A stretch of 64,000 nt of DNA, taken from NCBI RefSeq assembly GCF_012927115.1, contig NZ_JABBFY010000001.1, forward strand, positions 496,001-560,000, written 5' to 3'. Under the pieces are notes generated by a model. That model did no database searches, had not been told where the DNA came from, and worked only from the letters and a program-made list of their open reading frames with translations. This document shows, piece after piece, positions 41,153 through 50,752 of this stretch. The position numbers and the translations under genes are program-made. Numbering within the stretch: position 1 is the first letter of the stretch; every line of letters starts with the position of its first letter. This DNA comes from Sphingomonas sp. G-3-2-10 (lineage in GTDB: Bacteria; Pseudomonadota; Alphaproteobacteria; Sphingomonadales; Sphingomonadaceae).

Positions 41153-44086
41153 ATGCCCGAACGCCTCCATCTCTACACGATCCCGCCGCACCGCGCCTTT
41201 GCCGATGCGCTGGCGGCCGGGCTGATCCGGCGCTTCGGCGGCGATCCGATGCGGCTCGCGCGCGGGCTGGTGCTGGTGCCGTCGAACCGCGCCAAGCGAG
41301 CCATTTCCGACGCGTTCGTTCGTGAGAGCAAGGGCGGGCTGCTCCTCCCGCGTCTGGTCGCGGTTGGCGATCCCGAACTCGACGAAGCCGTGTTCGATTT
41401 TGCCGACGACAGCGAGCCGGTCGCCCGCGCAGTCGATCCGCTGCAGCGGCGGATGATCCTTGCCCGGCTGATCGTCGAGACGAAACCCGAGATCGATGCT
41501 GCCGAAGCGGTGCGGCTTGCGGGCGATCTCGCCCGGACGCTCGATCAATTGCTGGTAGAGGAAGTCGAGCCACGGCTGCTGCGCGAACTCAATCTTGGCG
41601 AGCTGACCGAGCATTGGGAACGATCGTTGCAGTTGTTCGAGCTGGTGCTGGCGCGCTGGCCGAAGGAGTTGAAGGCGCTGGGCCTGATCGATCTGGCGGA
41701 GCGGCGCACACAGTTGATCGACCGCGTTGCGGCGCGTTGGAAAGCGAATCCGCCGGCCGGGTTCGTCTGCACGGCCGGCATCACCACCTCGGCGCCGTCG
41801 ATCGCACGGCTGATGCGGGTTGTTGCCGAACTGCCGCAGGGCATGGTCGTGCTGCCGGGCCTCGCCACCACGATCAGCGACGCCGAATGGCAATCGCTGG
41901 GGCCGCACCAGCCCGACGCCTATGGCCGCCGCAAGCGCGCGATCGAAACCCATCCGCAGTTCCACTTGAAGCTGCTGCTCGACCGGATGAGCGTCGGGCG
42001 GGGCGAGTTCGCCGAGTGGCAGGGCAAGAGCGAGCATGACGCGGCGCCCGCGCGGAGCAAGGCGATCGCATCGGCCATGCAGCCGCCCGAACTGACCCAT
42101 GAATGGATCCGGCTGGGGAAGGGCGAGCGCCGGTTGGATGGCGTGCGGATGCTGGAAGTCGCCACACCGGCCGAGGAAGCGCAGGCGATCGCGCTGGCGC
42201 TGCGCGAGGCGCTGGAGACCGAAGGCCGGACCGCCGCGCTGGTGACGCCGGATCGCGCACTGGCGCGTCGTGTCGCGGCGCATCTTGTCCGCTGGGACAT
42301 TGCCATCGACGATTCGGCGGGTCAGCCGCTGGCGGTAATGCCGCCGGGGACGCTGTTGCTGGCGCTGGCCGAAGCGGCGGCGCAGGCGTTTGCACCGCTG
42401 CCGTTGCTCGGTCTGCTCAAGCATCCGCTGGCGATGCCCGGCGATCGCCTGCAGTGGCTGGAGGGCGTCCGTACGCTCGACCGTGCGCTGCGCGGGCCGC
42501 GTCCCGCGACGGGCTTGTCGGGCGTCGATCGGCACCTCGCCGATCAGGAAGGCCGCGACGGGCATCTCCGCCGCGCCGCGCAGGGCTGGTGGCCGCAGGC
42601 GCGCGCGATCCTCGAACCGCTCGAAGCCGCCTTCTCCGCCGGGCCGCAACCGGTCCCCGTGCTGCTGGCGGTAGTTCGCGAAACCGCGCAGGCGCTGGGC
42701 GGCGACGGTCTGTGGGGCCGGGCTGACGGCCGCGCCGCGGCGGACTTGCTCGACAGCCTCGAGCGCGAAGCCGCTGCCGGACCGCCGCGCGCCGATCCCG
42801 CCAGCCTCGCGCCGATGCTGCGCACGCTGATGGATGAAGTGGCGGTGCGGCCGCCGCAGGGCGGGCATCCGCGCCTTGCCATCCTCGGCCTGATCGAAGC
42901 GCGGTTGCAGACGGCCGACCTGATGATCCTTGCAGGCTTGAACGAAGGCGTGTGGCCGGGCCTGCCCGCACCCGATCCCTGGCTGGCCCCGCGCATTCGC
43001 GCCGATCTGGGCCTGCCGGGTCTGGAGCGGCGCATCGGCCTCTCCGCGCATGATCTTGCCGGGGCACTGGGTGCGCCTGAAGTGCTGCTGACTCGCGCGC
43101 GCCGCGATGCCTCCGCACCGACCATCGCTTCGCGCTTCTGGTTGCGCATCCTCGCACTGGCAGGCGACCAGATCGAGTCGGCTGGCGAGATCGTCCAGTG
43201 GCTCCGTGCGCTCGACGATCCCGGCAGGCCGCAGCCTGCTTCGCGCCCCGAACCCGCGCCGCCGGTCGCCGCGCGGCCCAAGGCGATCAGCGTCACCGAA
43301 GTCGATCGGCTCAAGGCCGATCCCTATGCCTTTTACGCGCGGCGGATGCTGGGGCTTTCGCCGCTCGATCCGGTCGATGCCGATCCCAGCGCGGCGTGGC
43401 GCGGCACGGCGGTGCATGCGGTGCTCGAACAATGGTTTGCGAAGGACGCGTGCGATCCTGCGAAGCTGCGCGACCGCGCCACCGCGATGCTGACCGACGA
43501 GCGGACCCATCCGATGATGCGCGCGCTGTGGCAGCCGCGTCTGATGGAAGCGATCGACTGGATCGCCGAGGAAATCACCACCAAGGCTGGCGAAGGCCGC
43601 CGCGTCCTCGCGGTCGAGCAGCGCGGAGAGATCGAGTTCGCCGGCGTGACACTGAGCGGCACATTCGACCGGATCGATCGCTTCGACAGCGGCGGGCTGG
43701 CGATCGTCGACTACAAGACCGGCCAGCCGCCAAGCGCCAAGGCGGTTCGCGCGGGATACAGCCTCCAGCTCGGCCTGCTCGGGCTGATCGCGGAGCAGGG
43801 CGGGTTCGCCGGTATCTCGGGCAAGGCGGCGGGATTCGAATATTGGTCGCTGGCCAAGAAGGGCGATGCGTTCGGCTATATCGCGACGCCGGTCGATCCC
43901 GAGGGCAAGCGCGACCGGATCGTCACCTCCGAATTCGTCTCGATCGCCGCCGCCAATTTCAAGGATGCCGCGGACTTGTGGTTGACGGGACCGGAGCCGT
44001 TCACCGCGAAGAAGGTGCCCGAATACGCGCCCTTTGCCGATTACGATCAGCTGATGCGTCTGGATGAGTGGTATGGCCGGGACTAG
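41153..44086 (+). CDS. addB: Double-strand-break repair helicase-nuclease subunit AddB
   Basis: A 977-residue AddB: N-terminal inactivated helicase-like part with LVLVPSNRAKRAI, then a C-terminal RecB-type nuclease with GLAIVDYKTGQPPS (Asp/Lys metal and catalytic residues). With AddA it resects double-strand ends to Chi-like sites for RecA. ATG start 10 bp after the palindrome; overlaps addA by 23 bases. Confidence 0.95.
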   Translation: MPERLHLYTIPPHRAFADALAAGLIRRFGGDPMRLARGLVLVPSNRAKRAISDAFVRESKGGLLLPRLVAVGDPELDEAVFDFADDSEPVARAVDPLQRRMILARLIVETKPEIDAAEAVRLAGDLARTLDQLLVEEVEPRLLRELNLGELTEHWERSLQLFELVLARWPKELKALGLIDLAERRTQLIDRVAARWKANPPAGFVCTAGITTSAPSIARLMRVVAELPQGMVVLPGLATTISDAEWQSLGPHQPDAYGRRKRAIETHPQFHLKLLLDRMSVGRGEFAEWQGKSEHDAAPARSKAIASAMQPPELTHEWIRLGKGERRLDGVRMLEVATPAEEAQAIALALREALETEGRTAALVTPDRALARRVAAHLVRWDIAIDDSAGQPLAVMPPGTLLLALAEAAAQAFAPLPLLGLLKHPLAMPGDRLQWLEGVRTLDRALRGPRPATGLSGVDRHLADQEGRDGHLRRAAQGWWPQARAILEPLEAAFSAGPQPVPVLLAVVRETAQALGGDGLWGRADGRAAADLLDSLEREAAAGPPRADPASLAPMLRTLMDEVAVRPPQGGHPRLAILGLIEARLQTADLMILAGLNEGVWPGLPAPDPWLAPRIRADLGLPGLERRIGLSAHDLAGALGAPEVLLTRARRDASAPTIASRFWLRILALAGDQIESAGEIVQWLRALDDPGRPQPASRPEPAPPVAARPKAISVTEVDRLKADPYAFYARRMLGLSPLDPVDADPSAAWRGTAVHAVLEQWFAKDACDPAKLRDRATAMLTDERTHPMMRALWQPRLMEAIDWIAEEITTKAGEGRRVLAVEQRGEIEFAGVTLSGTFDRIDRFDSGGLAIVDYKTGQPPSAKAVRAGYSLQLGLLGLIAEQGGFAGISGKAAGFEYWSLAKKGDAFGYIATPVDPEGKRDRIVTSEFVSIAAANFKDAADLWLTGPEPFTAKKVPEYAPFADYDQLMRLDEWYGRD

Positions 44087-47000
44087 TCTTTCGCCCCTCC
44101 CGCCGCTGAAGGGCAATCAGGGTTCGGCCAGCGATCCGCGCCGCAACATCTGGCTGTCCGCCTCGGCTGGCACCGGCAAGACCCAGGTGCTGGCCGCGCG
44201 CGTGTTTCGCCTGCTGCTGCGCGGGACCGATCCGGCGGCGATCCTGTGCCTCACCTTCACCAAGGCAGGTGCGGCGGAAATGGCGGCGCGCGTCACCGGC
44301 CGCCTCGCGCGGTGGGTCCGCATCGATGATCTTGAGCTGCAGCGCGATCTCGAAGCACTGGGCGAGGAGTATGGCCCGCGCGAGCGCGAATTCGCCCGCA
44401 CTCTTTTCGCCAAGGTGCTCGACGCGCCCGGCGGGGGGCTGCGCATCCAGACGATCCACAGCTTCTGCCAGAGCCTGTTGTCGGCCTTTCCGGTGGAGGC
44501 GGGGCTCGTTCCCGGATTTCGTCCGCTCGACGGGCGCGAGGAATATGTCCTTGCCCGAGAGGCACTGGCCGAGATGCTGGTCGATGCGGAGCGCGAGGGG
44601 CGCACGGCGCTGGTCGATCATGTCGGCGCGCTGAGCCTCAGGCTGGGCGAGGGCGGGGCGGAGAATTTCCTGCGCCAGTGCGCGCGGGCCGGGGATGCGC
44701 TGGAGAGCTTGCCCACCGGAATCCAGCCGTGGTTGCGGCGGACGATGGGGCTGCCGCAGGGGGATGTCGAAGCCAAGATCGCGGAATGGTGCTCGGACGA
44801 TGTTTTCGATCTGCAGTCGCTACGTGCCTTGTCGGATATGAATGCGGCCTGGGGCACGAAGAAAGGGCTCGGACGTGTCGAGATCGCGGCCGCGTGGATC
44901 GCGGGTGATCCTGCAAGCCGCGCAGCGGGACTGGCGGCGTTGCACCGGGTCTGGGCGAAGGCGGACGGGGACATCTCGTCATTTGCGAAGGGACAGGCGC
45001 CTCAGGACCCAGATTATGCCGATGTCGCTACCGGGTTGTACGACGCATGCGGCGCGCTTCTCACCATGCGCGCGCAGGCGGGCTATGCCGACATCCTCGC
45101 GCGCGGTCTCGAAGCTGGGCGCGAATATGCCCGCGCCTATGCCGCCGCGAAGCGCCGCGTGGGCGCCGTCGACTTCGACGATCTGATCCGCCGTACGGTC
45201 GAGCTGCTGGGCCAGCCGGGCATGGGCGAATGGGTTCGCTACAAGCTGGATCAGGTGACCGAGCATGTCCTGATCGACGAAGCGCAGGACACCAACTGGA
45301 AGCAATGGACCATCGTCCGCGCGGTCGCCGACGAATTCTTCGCGGGCGAGACGACGCGCGGCGAGGGGACGCGCACGCTGTTCACCGTGGGCGATTACAA
45401 GCAGGCGATCTTCGGCTTTCAGGGCACCGATCCCTTCTTCTTCGCGCTGGCGCACCGGCATTTCGAGAAGCTGGCGCAAGCCGCGCTCGATCCCGACCGT
45501 TACGATCCGCTGGAAGGGGCGCCGAGCGCGCAGCCGCTGGAGACGTTGTCGCTGACAGCCAGCTTCCGCTCGACCCGGCCGGTGCTGGAGTTCGTCGATG
45601 CCGCCATCGCCGCGCTGCCCCAACAATCGATGGGCGAGCATAGCGCGATCGAGCAGCATGCCAGCGAAGTGCCGGGGCCGGGCACCGTCACGCTGTGGCC
45701 GGTCACTGTCGAAGGAAGCGACGAAGGCGAGGAAGGCTGGATCGACGACGCCACCCGCGCGCTGGCCAAACAGATTGCGCGGGCGATCAAATCCTGGGTC
45801 GGGGTGCTCGATCTGGAGAGCAAGGGACGCAAGCTGCGGCCCGAGGATGTGATGATTCTGGTCAAGCGGCGCGGCGATCTGGCCTCGCTGATCGTCGCGC
45901 GGCTCTATGCCGAGGGTGTGCCGGTTGCCGGGGTAGACCGGTTGCGGCTCAACGCGCCGCTTGCCGTGCAGGATCTGCTTGCCGCGATCCGCTTTGCGCT
46001 CCAGCCCGAGGACGATCTGTCGCTGGCGTCGCTGCTGGTGTCGCCGCTGATCGGTTGGACGCAGGACGAACTGATGGCTGGGGCGGTGCGCGACAAGGGC
46101 GGGCTGTGGCGGCATCTTCGCGCGACGCAGAGCGACGAGCGCCTTGCCCCGTTGCAGGAAATCCTCCGCCGCGCGGACATCGCCACGCCCTATCGCTTCC
46201 TCGAGGAAATCCTGTCCGGGCCGATGCAGGGCCGCCGCAAGCTGTTGCTGCGGCTGGGCGAGGAAGCGCGTGATCCGATCGACGAACTGCTCAATGCCGC
46301 GCTGAATTTCGAGAATGTGGCGACGCCGTCGCTCCAGCGCTTCCTCGACTGGTTCGATCGTGGCGATGTGGAGATCGTCCGCGATGCGGCGCAGCCTCAG
46401 GGGTCGGTTCGGGTGATGACGGCGCATGGTGCCAAGGGGCTTCAGGCACCGCTGGTGATCCTGGCCGACGCGACTGCCGATCCTTCACGCAGCCCGCGCG
46501 ACATCCTCAACTGGCAGCCTGAGGGGCATGAGGGCGAGCCTTTCCCGATCTTCCGTCCGCGCGCCGGGGAGCGGGGCGGGGCGTTGCAGGAGGTCATGAC
46601 GCGGACTGACGAGCGCGAACTTCAGGAGCATTGGCGGCTGTTCTACGTCGCCGCGACGCGTGCCGAGGAACGGCTGGTGATCGCCGGTGCGCTCGGGCCG
46701 ATGGCGAAGGGCGAGGCACCAGCGAACAGCTGGTACACCGCCGCCGCGCGGGCGTTCGATGCGTTCGGAATCGCGGATGAGGGCGAGCGTGAGTTTCGCG
46801 GCCTTACCCCGGCAAGTCCGATTCCCGCCAGACCCGAGGCGGCCGAGGCGATCGCGCAAGCTGCGCCGCTGCCCGACTGGGTTAGCCGCAAGGCGCCGGA
46901 AGAAGCGCGACCGCCGCGTCCGCTTGCGCCCTCCTCCCTGGGGGACGACAGCGTCTCCGATCCGCCGCCGAACCCAGCGATGCGCGCGGCGGCGGAACGA

Positions 47001-47519
47001 GGGCGCCTGCTCCATGCGCTGTTCGAGCGTCTGCCGTCGGTGCCCTCCGCGCAGCGCGCCGAGGCCGCCGAGCGCTGGCTGGCCGGGGCAGGGGGCGTGG
47101 CCGAAGCCACCGCGCGCGCCGGTCTGGTCAAGGCTGCACTGGGTGTAACCGAGGATCCGCGCTTTGCCGAACTGTTCGGCCCGGATGCGCTGGCCGAAGC
47201 GCCGATCGCCGCGGTGGTCGATACGATCGTGGTTTCGGGCACGGTGGACCGGCTGGTCGTCACGCCGGAGCGTATCCGCATCGTCGATTTCAAGACCGGC
47301 CGCCGTGCGCCTGCGGCTCTGGACGATGTACCGCCTTATCATCTGCGCCAGATGGCAGCCTATGCCGCCGCGCTTGCGGTGATCTTTCCCGACCGCGCGA
47401 TCGAGGCGGCATTGCTCTATACCGCCGGCCCGGCGCTGCACGAATTGCCGCCCGAATTGCTCGCCGAACACAAGCCGCGCTTCGTCACCACGGAGCAAAG
47501 CTTGGCTTCGAACGCTTGA
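44064..47519 (+). CDS. addA: Double-strand-break repair helicase-nuclease AddA
   Basis: A 1151-residue UvrD-like helicase-nuclease: LSASAGTGKT as Walker A (about residues 31-40), LTFTKAGAAEMAARV, VDFDDLI, HVLIDEAQDTNWKQW as Walker B, VMTAHGAKGLQAPLVIL, and a nuclease domain with RIVDFKTGRRAP. ATG 44064 or 44073; either way it overlaps addB. Follows the alphaproteobacterial addB-addA order. Confidence 0.97.
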   Translation: MSGMAGTSLSPLPPLKGNQGSASDPRRNIWLSASAGTGKTQVLAARVFRLLLRGTDPAAILCLTFTKAGAAEMAARVTGRLARWVRIDDLELQRDLEALGEEYGPREREFARTLFAKVLDAPGGGLRIQTIHSFCQSLLSAFPVEAGLVPGFRPLDGREEYVLAREALAEMLVDAEREGRTALVDHVGALSLRLGEGGAENFLRQCARAGDALESLPTGIQPWLRRTMGLPQGDVEAKIAEWCSDDVFDLQSLRALSDMNAAWGTKKGLGRVEIAAAWIAGDPASRAAGLAALHRVWAKADGDISSFAKGQAPQDPDYADVATGLYDACGALLTMRAQAGYADILARGLEAGREYARAYAAAKRRVGAVDFDDLIRRTVELLGQPGMGEWVRYKLDQVTEHVLIDEAQDTNWKQWTIVRAVADEFFAGETTRGEGTRTLFTVGDYKQAIFGFQGTDPFFFALAHRHFEKLAQAALDPDRYDPLEGAPSAQPLETLSLTASFRSTRPVLEFVDAAIAALPQQSMGEHSAIEQHASEVPGPGTVTLWPVTVEGSDEGEEGWIDDATRALAKQIARAIKSWVGVLDLESKGRKLRPEDVMILVKRRGDLASLIVARLYAEGVPVAGVDRLRLNAPLAVQDLLAAIRFALQPEDDLSLASLLVSPLIGWTQDELMAGAVRDKGGLWRHLRATQSDERLAPLQEILRRADIATPYRFLEEILSGPMQGRRKLLLRLGEEARDPIDELLNAALNFENVATPSLQRFLDWFDRGDVEIVRDAAQPQGSVRVMTAHGAKGLQAPLVILADATADPSRSPRDILNWQPEGHEGEPFPIFRPRAGERGGALQEVMTRTDERELQEHWRLFYVAATRAEERLVIAGALGPMAKGEAPANSWYTAAARAFDAFGIADEGEREFRGLTPASPIPARPEAAEAIAQAAPLPDWVSRKAPEEARPPRPLAPSSLGDDSVSDPPPNPAMRAAAERGRLLHALFERLPSVPSAQRAEAAERWLAGAGGVAEATARAGLVKAALGVTEDPRFAELFGPDALAEAPIAAVVDTIVVSGTVDRLVVTPERIRIVDFKTGRRAPAALDDVPPYHLRQMAAYAAALAVIFPDRAIEAALLYTAGPALHELPPELLAEHKPRFVTTEQSLASNA

Positions 47520-47568
47520 GCCGGGACGACGGGCTTCATAGATACCGGTCAACGCAAAGGAGATTCCA

Positions 47569-47889
47569 ATGGGAACCATTACGACCAGCGAGGCCGCATT
47601 CGAGGCCGATGTGCTGAAGTCCGACAAGCCGGTGGTGGTCGATTTCTTCACGACCTGGTGCGGGCCGTGCAAGATGATCGCGCCCGCGCTCGAGGAACTG
47701 GCCGACGAGATGGCCGATCGGGTGAGCATCGTGAAGATCGACGCCGACGAGCATCTCGACGTCGCCACCAAGTACGGCGTGCGCGGCTTCCCGACCATGA
47801 TCCTGTTCAAGAATGGCGAAGTCGCCCAGACCCAGCCGGGCGCGATGCCCAAGAGCCAGATCAAGGCCTGGATCGAACGCGGCCTGTAA
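47569..47889 (+). CDS. trxA: Thioredoxin
   Basis: 106 residues with WCGPC (Cys31 and Cys34) in FFTTWCGPCKMIAPAL, then DVATKYGVRGFPTMILFKNGE with the cis-Pro. AAAGGAG ribosome site. General disulphide reductant; ends the addA run. Confidence 0.98.
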   Translation: MGTITTSEAAFEADVLKSDKPVVVDFFTTWCGPCKMIAPALEELADEMADRVSIVKIDADEHLDVATKYGVRGFPTMILFKNGEVAQTQPGAMPKSQIKAWIERGL

Positions 47890-47900
47890 TCGGCCTTTCC

Positions 47901-47929
47901 GGCGCGGGACGGCAAGCCCGTTCCGCGCC
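47901..47929. terminator. Bidirectional hairpin after trxA
   Basis: 12-bp stem GGCGCGGGACGG / CCGTTCCGCGCC with one G:T pair, 5-base loop, no long T run. Lies between convergent trxA and the minus-strand gene. Confidence 0.65.
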
Positions 47930-47930
47930 G

Positions 47931-48284
47931 TTACGCCTCGCGCGGGGCGTCCAGCGGGCGGCCGTTCGCCGCCATCCATTCGGCAAGCTGCTCGATATCG
48001 AGCGGCACTTCGGGGCCACTCCACGGGATAGTCAGCGCTTCGCCCGGACAGGGTGGCCGCAGCCCCATTGCGGCGGCCGCGTCGATCTGAACCTCGTCCA
48101 GATCCTCCTCACAAATCCCAAGATGCGCGCACGGATCGGTGAAGCGGTCCACTGCTCTGCTTTCGCCCGCTTCCGTCCGGCACCGGGCGATCAATGCCTC
48201 GATCAGGCGCTCGCGAATATCGTCGTTCAGCTCCGGTAATCCGCGTTGATCGCGATATAGCCGTGCGTCAGGTCGCAGGTCCAA
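47931..48284 (-). CDS. 117-residue hypothetical protein overlapping argJ end
   Basis: An acidic protein (LNDDIRERLIEALIARCRTEAGE, ICEEDLDEVQIDAAAAMGL and a C-terminal DIEQLAEWMAANGR), mostly helical. The TTG start overlaps argJ by 58 bases; the true start may be inside. Organisation suggests co-transcription after argJ. No family recognised; a faint acyl-carrier-like spacing is noted but not claimed. Confidence 0.45.
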   Translation of the reverse strand: MDLRPDARLYRDQRGLPELNDDIRERLIEALIARCRTEAGESRAVDRFTDPCAHLGICEEDLDEVQIDAAAAMGLRPPCPGEALTIPWSGPEVPLDIEQLAEWMAANGRPLDAPREA

Positions 48285-49462
48285 ACCGTCGCGCGGCCGT
48301 CGCCCAGGCCCAGATCGACGCCGATATCGACGTCGCTGCCCTTCAGGTGTGCGGCCACCGGAGCTTCGTCATAGCCTTCGACCGCCAGCCCGTTCACCGC
48401 GACCTGCGTCTCGCCGAAACGGATCGACAGGCGGTCGCGTTCGGCGGGTTCGCCGGCCTTGCCCACGGCCATCACCACCCGGCCCCAATTGGCGTCCTCA
48501 CCGGCGATGGCAGTCTTCACCAGCGGGGAGTTCGCGATCGACAGCGCGATGCGATGCGCGCTCTCGTCGCTTTCCGCGCCTTCGACATCGATGGTGATGA
48601 ACTTGCTCGCGCCTTCGCCGTCGCGCACCACCAGATGCGCCAGTTGAGTGCAAAGATCTGTCAGCGCCGCGCGGAAGGCGTCGGCACCCGCGCTGTCGTC
48701 ACCGGCGATCGGCGCATTGCCTGCCTTGCCGGTGGCGAAGGCGAGGACGGTGTCGCTGGTCGAGGTGTCGCCATCGACGGTGATGCACGAGAAGCTGCGG
48801 ACATTGGCGTCGCCGAGCGCGGCCTGGAGGAAGGCGGGTTCGACCGCTGCGTCGGTGAAGATGAAGCCGAGCATCGTCGCCATGTCGGGCGCGATCATGC
48901 CCGAACCCTTGATGATGCCGACGAGACTTACTGTCCGGTCGCCGATCACCGCGCTGGTCACCGCGGCCTTTTCGAACGTGTCGGTGGTCATGATCGTCGC
49001 GGCGGCGTCCTGCCAGTCGCATTGCGGCGCGGCGAAGGCGGCGTCCAGACCCGCTTCGGCCTTGTCCACCGGCAGCGGTACGCCGATCACCCCAGTGGAG
49101 GCGACGAACACGTCCGAAGGATTGCAGTCGAGATGCCCCGCCACGCGCGCGGCGATGGCTTCGACGGCCGCCCGGCCGCGATTTCCCGTGAACGCATTGG
49201 AATTGCCGGCATTGACCACCAGCGCGCGCGCGGTGCCCAGCGGCAGCGCGTCGCGGCACCATTCGACTTCAGGCGAGGGGCAGCGGCTCTTCGTCAGGAC
49301 GCCGGCGACGGCGGTGCCCGGATCGAGCGTCACGAAGGTCAGGTCGCACCGGTCCCACGTCTTGTAGCGCGCGCGCGCCACGCGCGGCGTGACGCCGGCG
49401 ATCTGCGGCAGATCGGGAAAGCCTTCGGGAGCGAGGGGCGAACGGGCAATGGACACGGGCAT
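48227..49462 (-). CDS. argJ: Bifunctional ornithine/glutamate N-acetyltransferase ArgJ
   Basis: A 411-residue ArgJ that recycles the acetyl group in arginine synthesis. IIKGSGMIAPDMATMLGFIFTDA contains the autoprocessing Thr (ATML) that splits alpha and beta chains and is the nucleophile. VVNAGNSNAFTG, the oxyanion-hole region, is also seen. ATG start with GGAAGG upstream. Confidence 0.97.
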   Translation of the reverse strand: MPVSIARSPLAPEGFPDLPQIAGVTPRVARARYKTWDRCDLTFVTLDPGTAVAGVLTKSRCPSPEVEWCRDALPLGTARALVVNAGNSNAFTGNRGRAAVEAIAARVAGHLDCNPSDVFVASTGVIGVPLPVDKAEAGLDAAFAAPQCDWQDAAATIMTTDTFEKAAVTSAVIGDRTVSLVGIIKGSGMIAPDMATMLGFIFTDAAVEPAFLQAALGDANVRSFSCITVDGDTSTSDTVLAFATGKAGNAPIAGDDSAGADAFRAALTDLCTQLAHLVVRDGEGASKFITIDVEGAESDESAHRIALSIANSPLVKTAIAGEDANWGRVVMAVGKAGEPAERDRLSIRFGETQVAVNGLAVEGYDEAPVAAHLKGSDVDIGVDLGLGDGRATVWTCDLTHGYIAINADYRS

Positions 49463-49529
49463 CTGCCTTCCGGTTAGGTCTGGCAGCGCATCGGACAGGG
49501 CGGCGGAAAGATCAATGCCGTTGACGGCG

Positions 49530-50342
49530 TTACGCCGCCGTCGCAGCCGTGATCGAGCAGCTTATCTCGTAATCGTCGCCGAACTTCGCCGTGCTGCTCT
49601 GGCCCACCGCGATTTCGTGGACCCCGGTGACCGCGCCCGAGGAGATCCACTGGCCCGGCTTGAGCGTGAAGCCCAGCCGCGCCGCCAGCGAGAACAGGAA
49701 AGCCGCAGCGCCGAACGGGCCGTCCAGCATGTCCTCGGCCCTGGCATTGCCCACCTCGATCCCGTCGATCGACAGGCTGATCGGCCATTTCAGGAACGAC
49801 TGGTCGCGCCATCCGGCGACTTCGGGACCGACGACGAGGCCGTAATTGTTACCGAAATCGGAGACGGTTACGGTCGGGCCGCCGGTGTTGATCCCCGGAT
49901 GGGGCGAACTGGCGATCTCGAACCCGACATGCACCGCATCGATCAGCGCGGCGGCTTCGTCGAGCGTATAGTCGGTCTTGGCGGGATCGGGCGTCGCGCC
50001 GATGCGCAGCAGGAACTCCGCTTCGGCGGCGGCGAAGCCATCCGCGAACACCGGCATGGCCGGGGCAGGCGAGGCATTGACGATCGCGCTGGAGAAGATC
50101 GGTCCGGCCAGGCGATTGGCGCCGAGCTTCGTATCGAGCGGCGGATTGATGCGGCCGACCTTCCATCCGGCGACCGACTCGCCCCACAGCGCGATGGCGT
50201 GGCGCTGAATCTCATAGGCTTCGCTGAGCGTCTCGGGAGGGGTTCCGGGATAGTCGGGAAGCCCATGCGCTCCCCGCCGCGCGGCCACGAAAGCCTGCGC
50301 GATCCTCAGTGCCTCTCCCATCCCCGGTTCTTCTTTCCCCAT
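49530..50342 (-). CDS. 2-keto-4-pentenoate hydratase / fumarylacetoacetate hydrolase-fold protein
   Basis: A 270-residue FAH-superfamily enzyme: AYEIQRHAIALWGESVAGWKVG, AAAEAEFLLRIG, DAVHVGFEIASSPHPGINTGGP and GFTLKPGQWISSGAVTGVHEI. Conserved acids for the metal (EAEF and EI) are visible. Such enzymes hydrate 2-oxopent-4-enoate in aromatic or sugar-acid catabolism. Divergent from a TonB-dependent receptor with shared candidate operators, suggesting one catabolic regulon. Start 50342 or 50321. Confidence 0.88.
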   Translation of the reverse strand: MGKEEPGMGEALRIAQAFVAARRGAHGLPDYPGTPPETLSEAYEIQRHAIALWGESVAGWKVGRINPPLDTKLGANRLAGPIFSSAIVNASPAPAMPVFADGFAAAEAEFLLRIGATPDPAKTDYTLDEAAALIDAVHVGFEIASSPHPGINTGGPTVTVSDFGNNYGLVVGPEVAGWRDQSFLKWPISLSIDGIEVGNARAEDMLDGPFGAAAFLFSLAARLGFTLKPGQWISSGAVTGVHEIAVGQSSTAKFGDDYEISCSITAATAA

Positions 50343-50752
50343 ATCGGGCTTGTTTATGGAATACCGGTGTCAATGACAAGAGATGTCACCTCCGGCCTTC
50401 CGCAAAGCACGGCGAAACATTCATATCGTTCGATTATAATATTGTAATATAAGGACAAATATAATCGCCGTGCCTCGGCGTGGTACCGCGCTCGCTGGAA
50501 TGGGGCGATTGGCCGGGCGATCGGCAAGCGCGTTCATATTGTCCCTAATTGCGACGAAGCACCTGTATCCGGGAAGACACGGGACAGCCGCGATCGCCCG
50601 GAATGCCACGATCTCTCGCTTGACACGGCCGGGTTATGCTTCCAGTTTCTGATGACACCGGTATCCAATGATGGACACCGCAACCCGCCGACCACGAGCA
50701 TACGTGGCGGCATCTTGCTCGGCTGCGGCCGCACATAGGGGAGGTTTTTCCG
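50343..50752. promoter_or_regulatory. 410-bp divergent regulatory region with paired operator-like sites
   Basis: No credible gene. ATACCGGTGTCA at 50361-50372 is matched in reverse by TGACACCGGTAT at 50653-50664, one near each gene, centred on CCGG as in LacI-type operators. An AT-rich part has 8-bp arms CGATTATA / TATAATCG (50431-50467). Confidence 0.6.

Noticed and set aside
40973..44116. 1047-residue minus-strand frame opposite addB
   Set aside because: No recognisable motif, low-complexity Arg/Gln/Gly; crosses the palindrome and runs opposite to a clear AddB.
50421..50652. Short frames in the 50.3-50.75 kb intergenic region
   Set aside because: No ribosome site or domain; region is better explained as a divergent promoter with operator-like sites.
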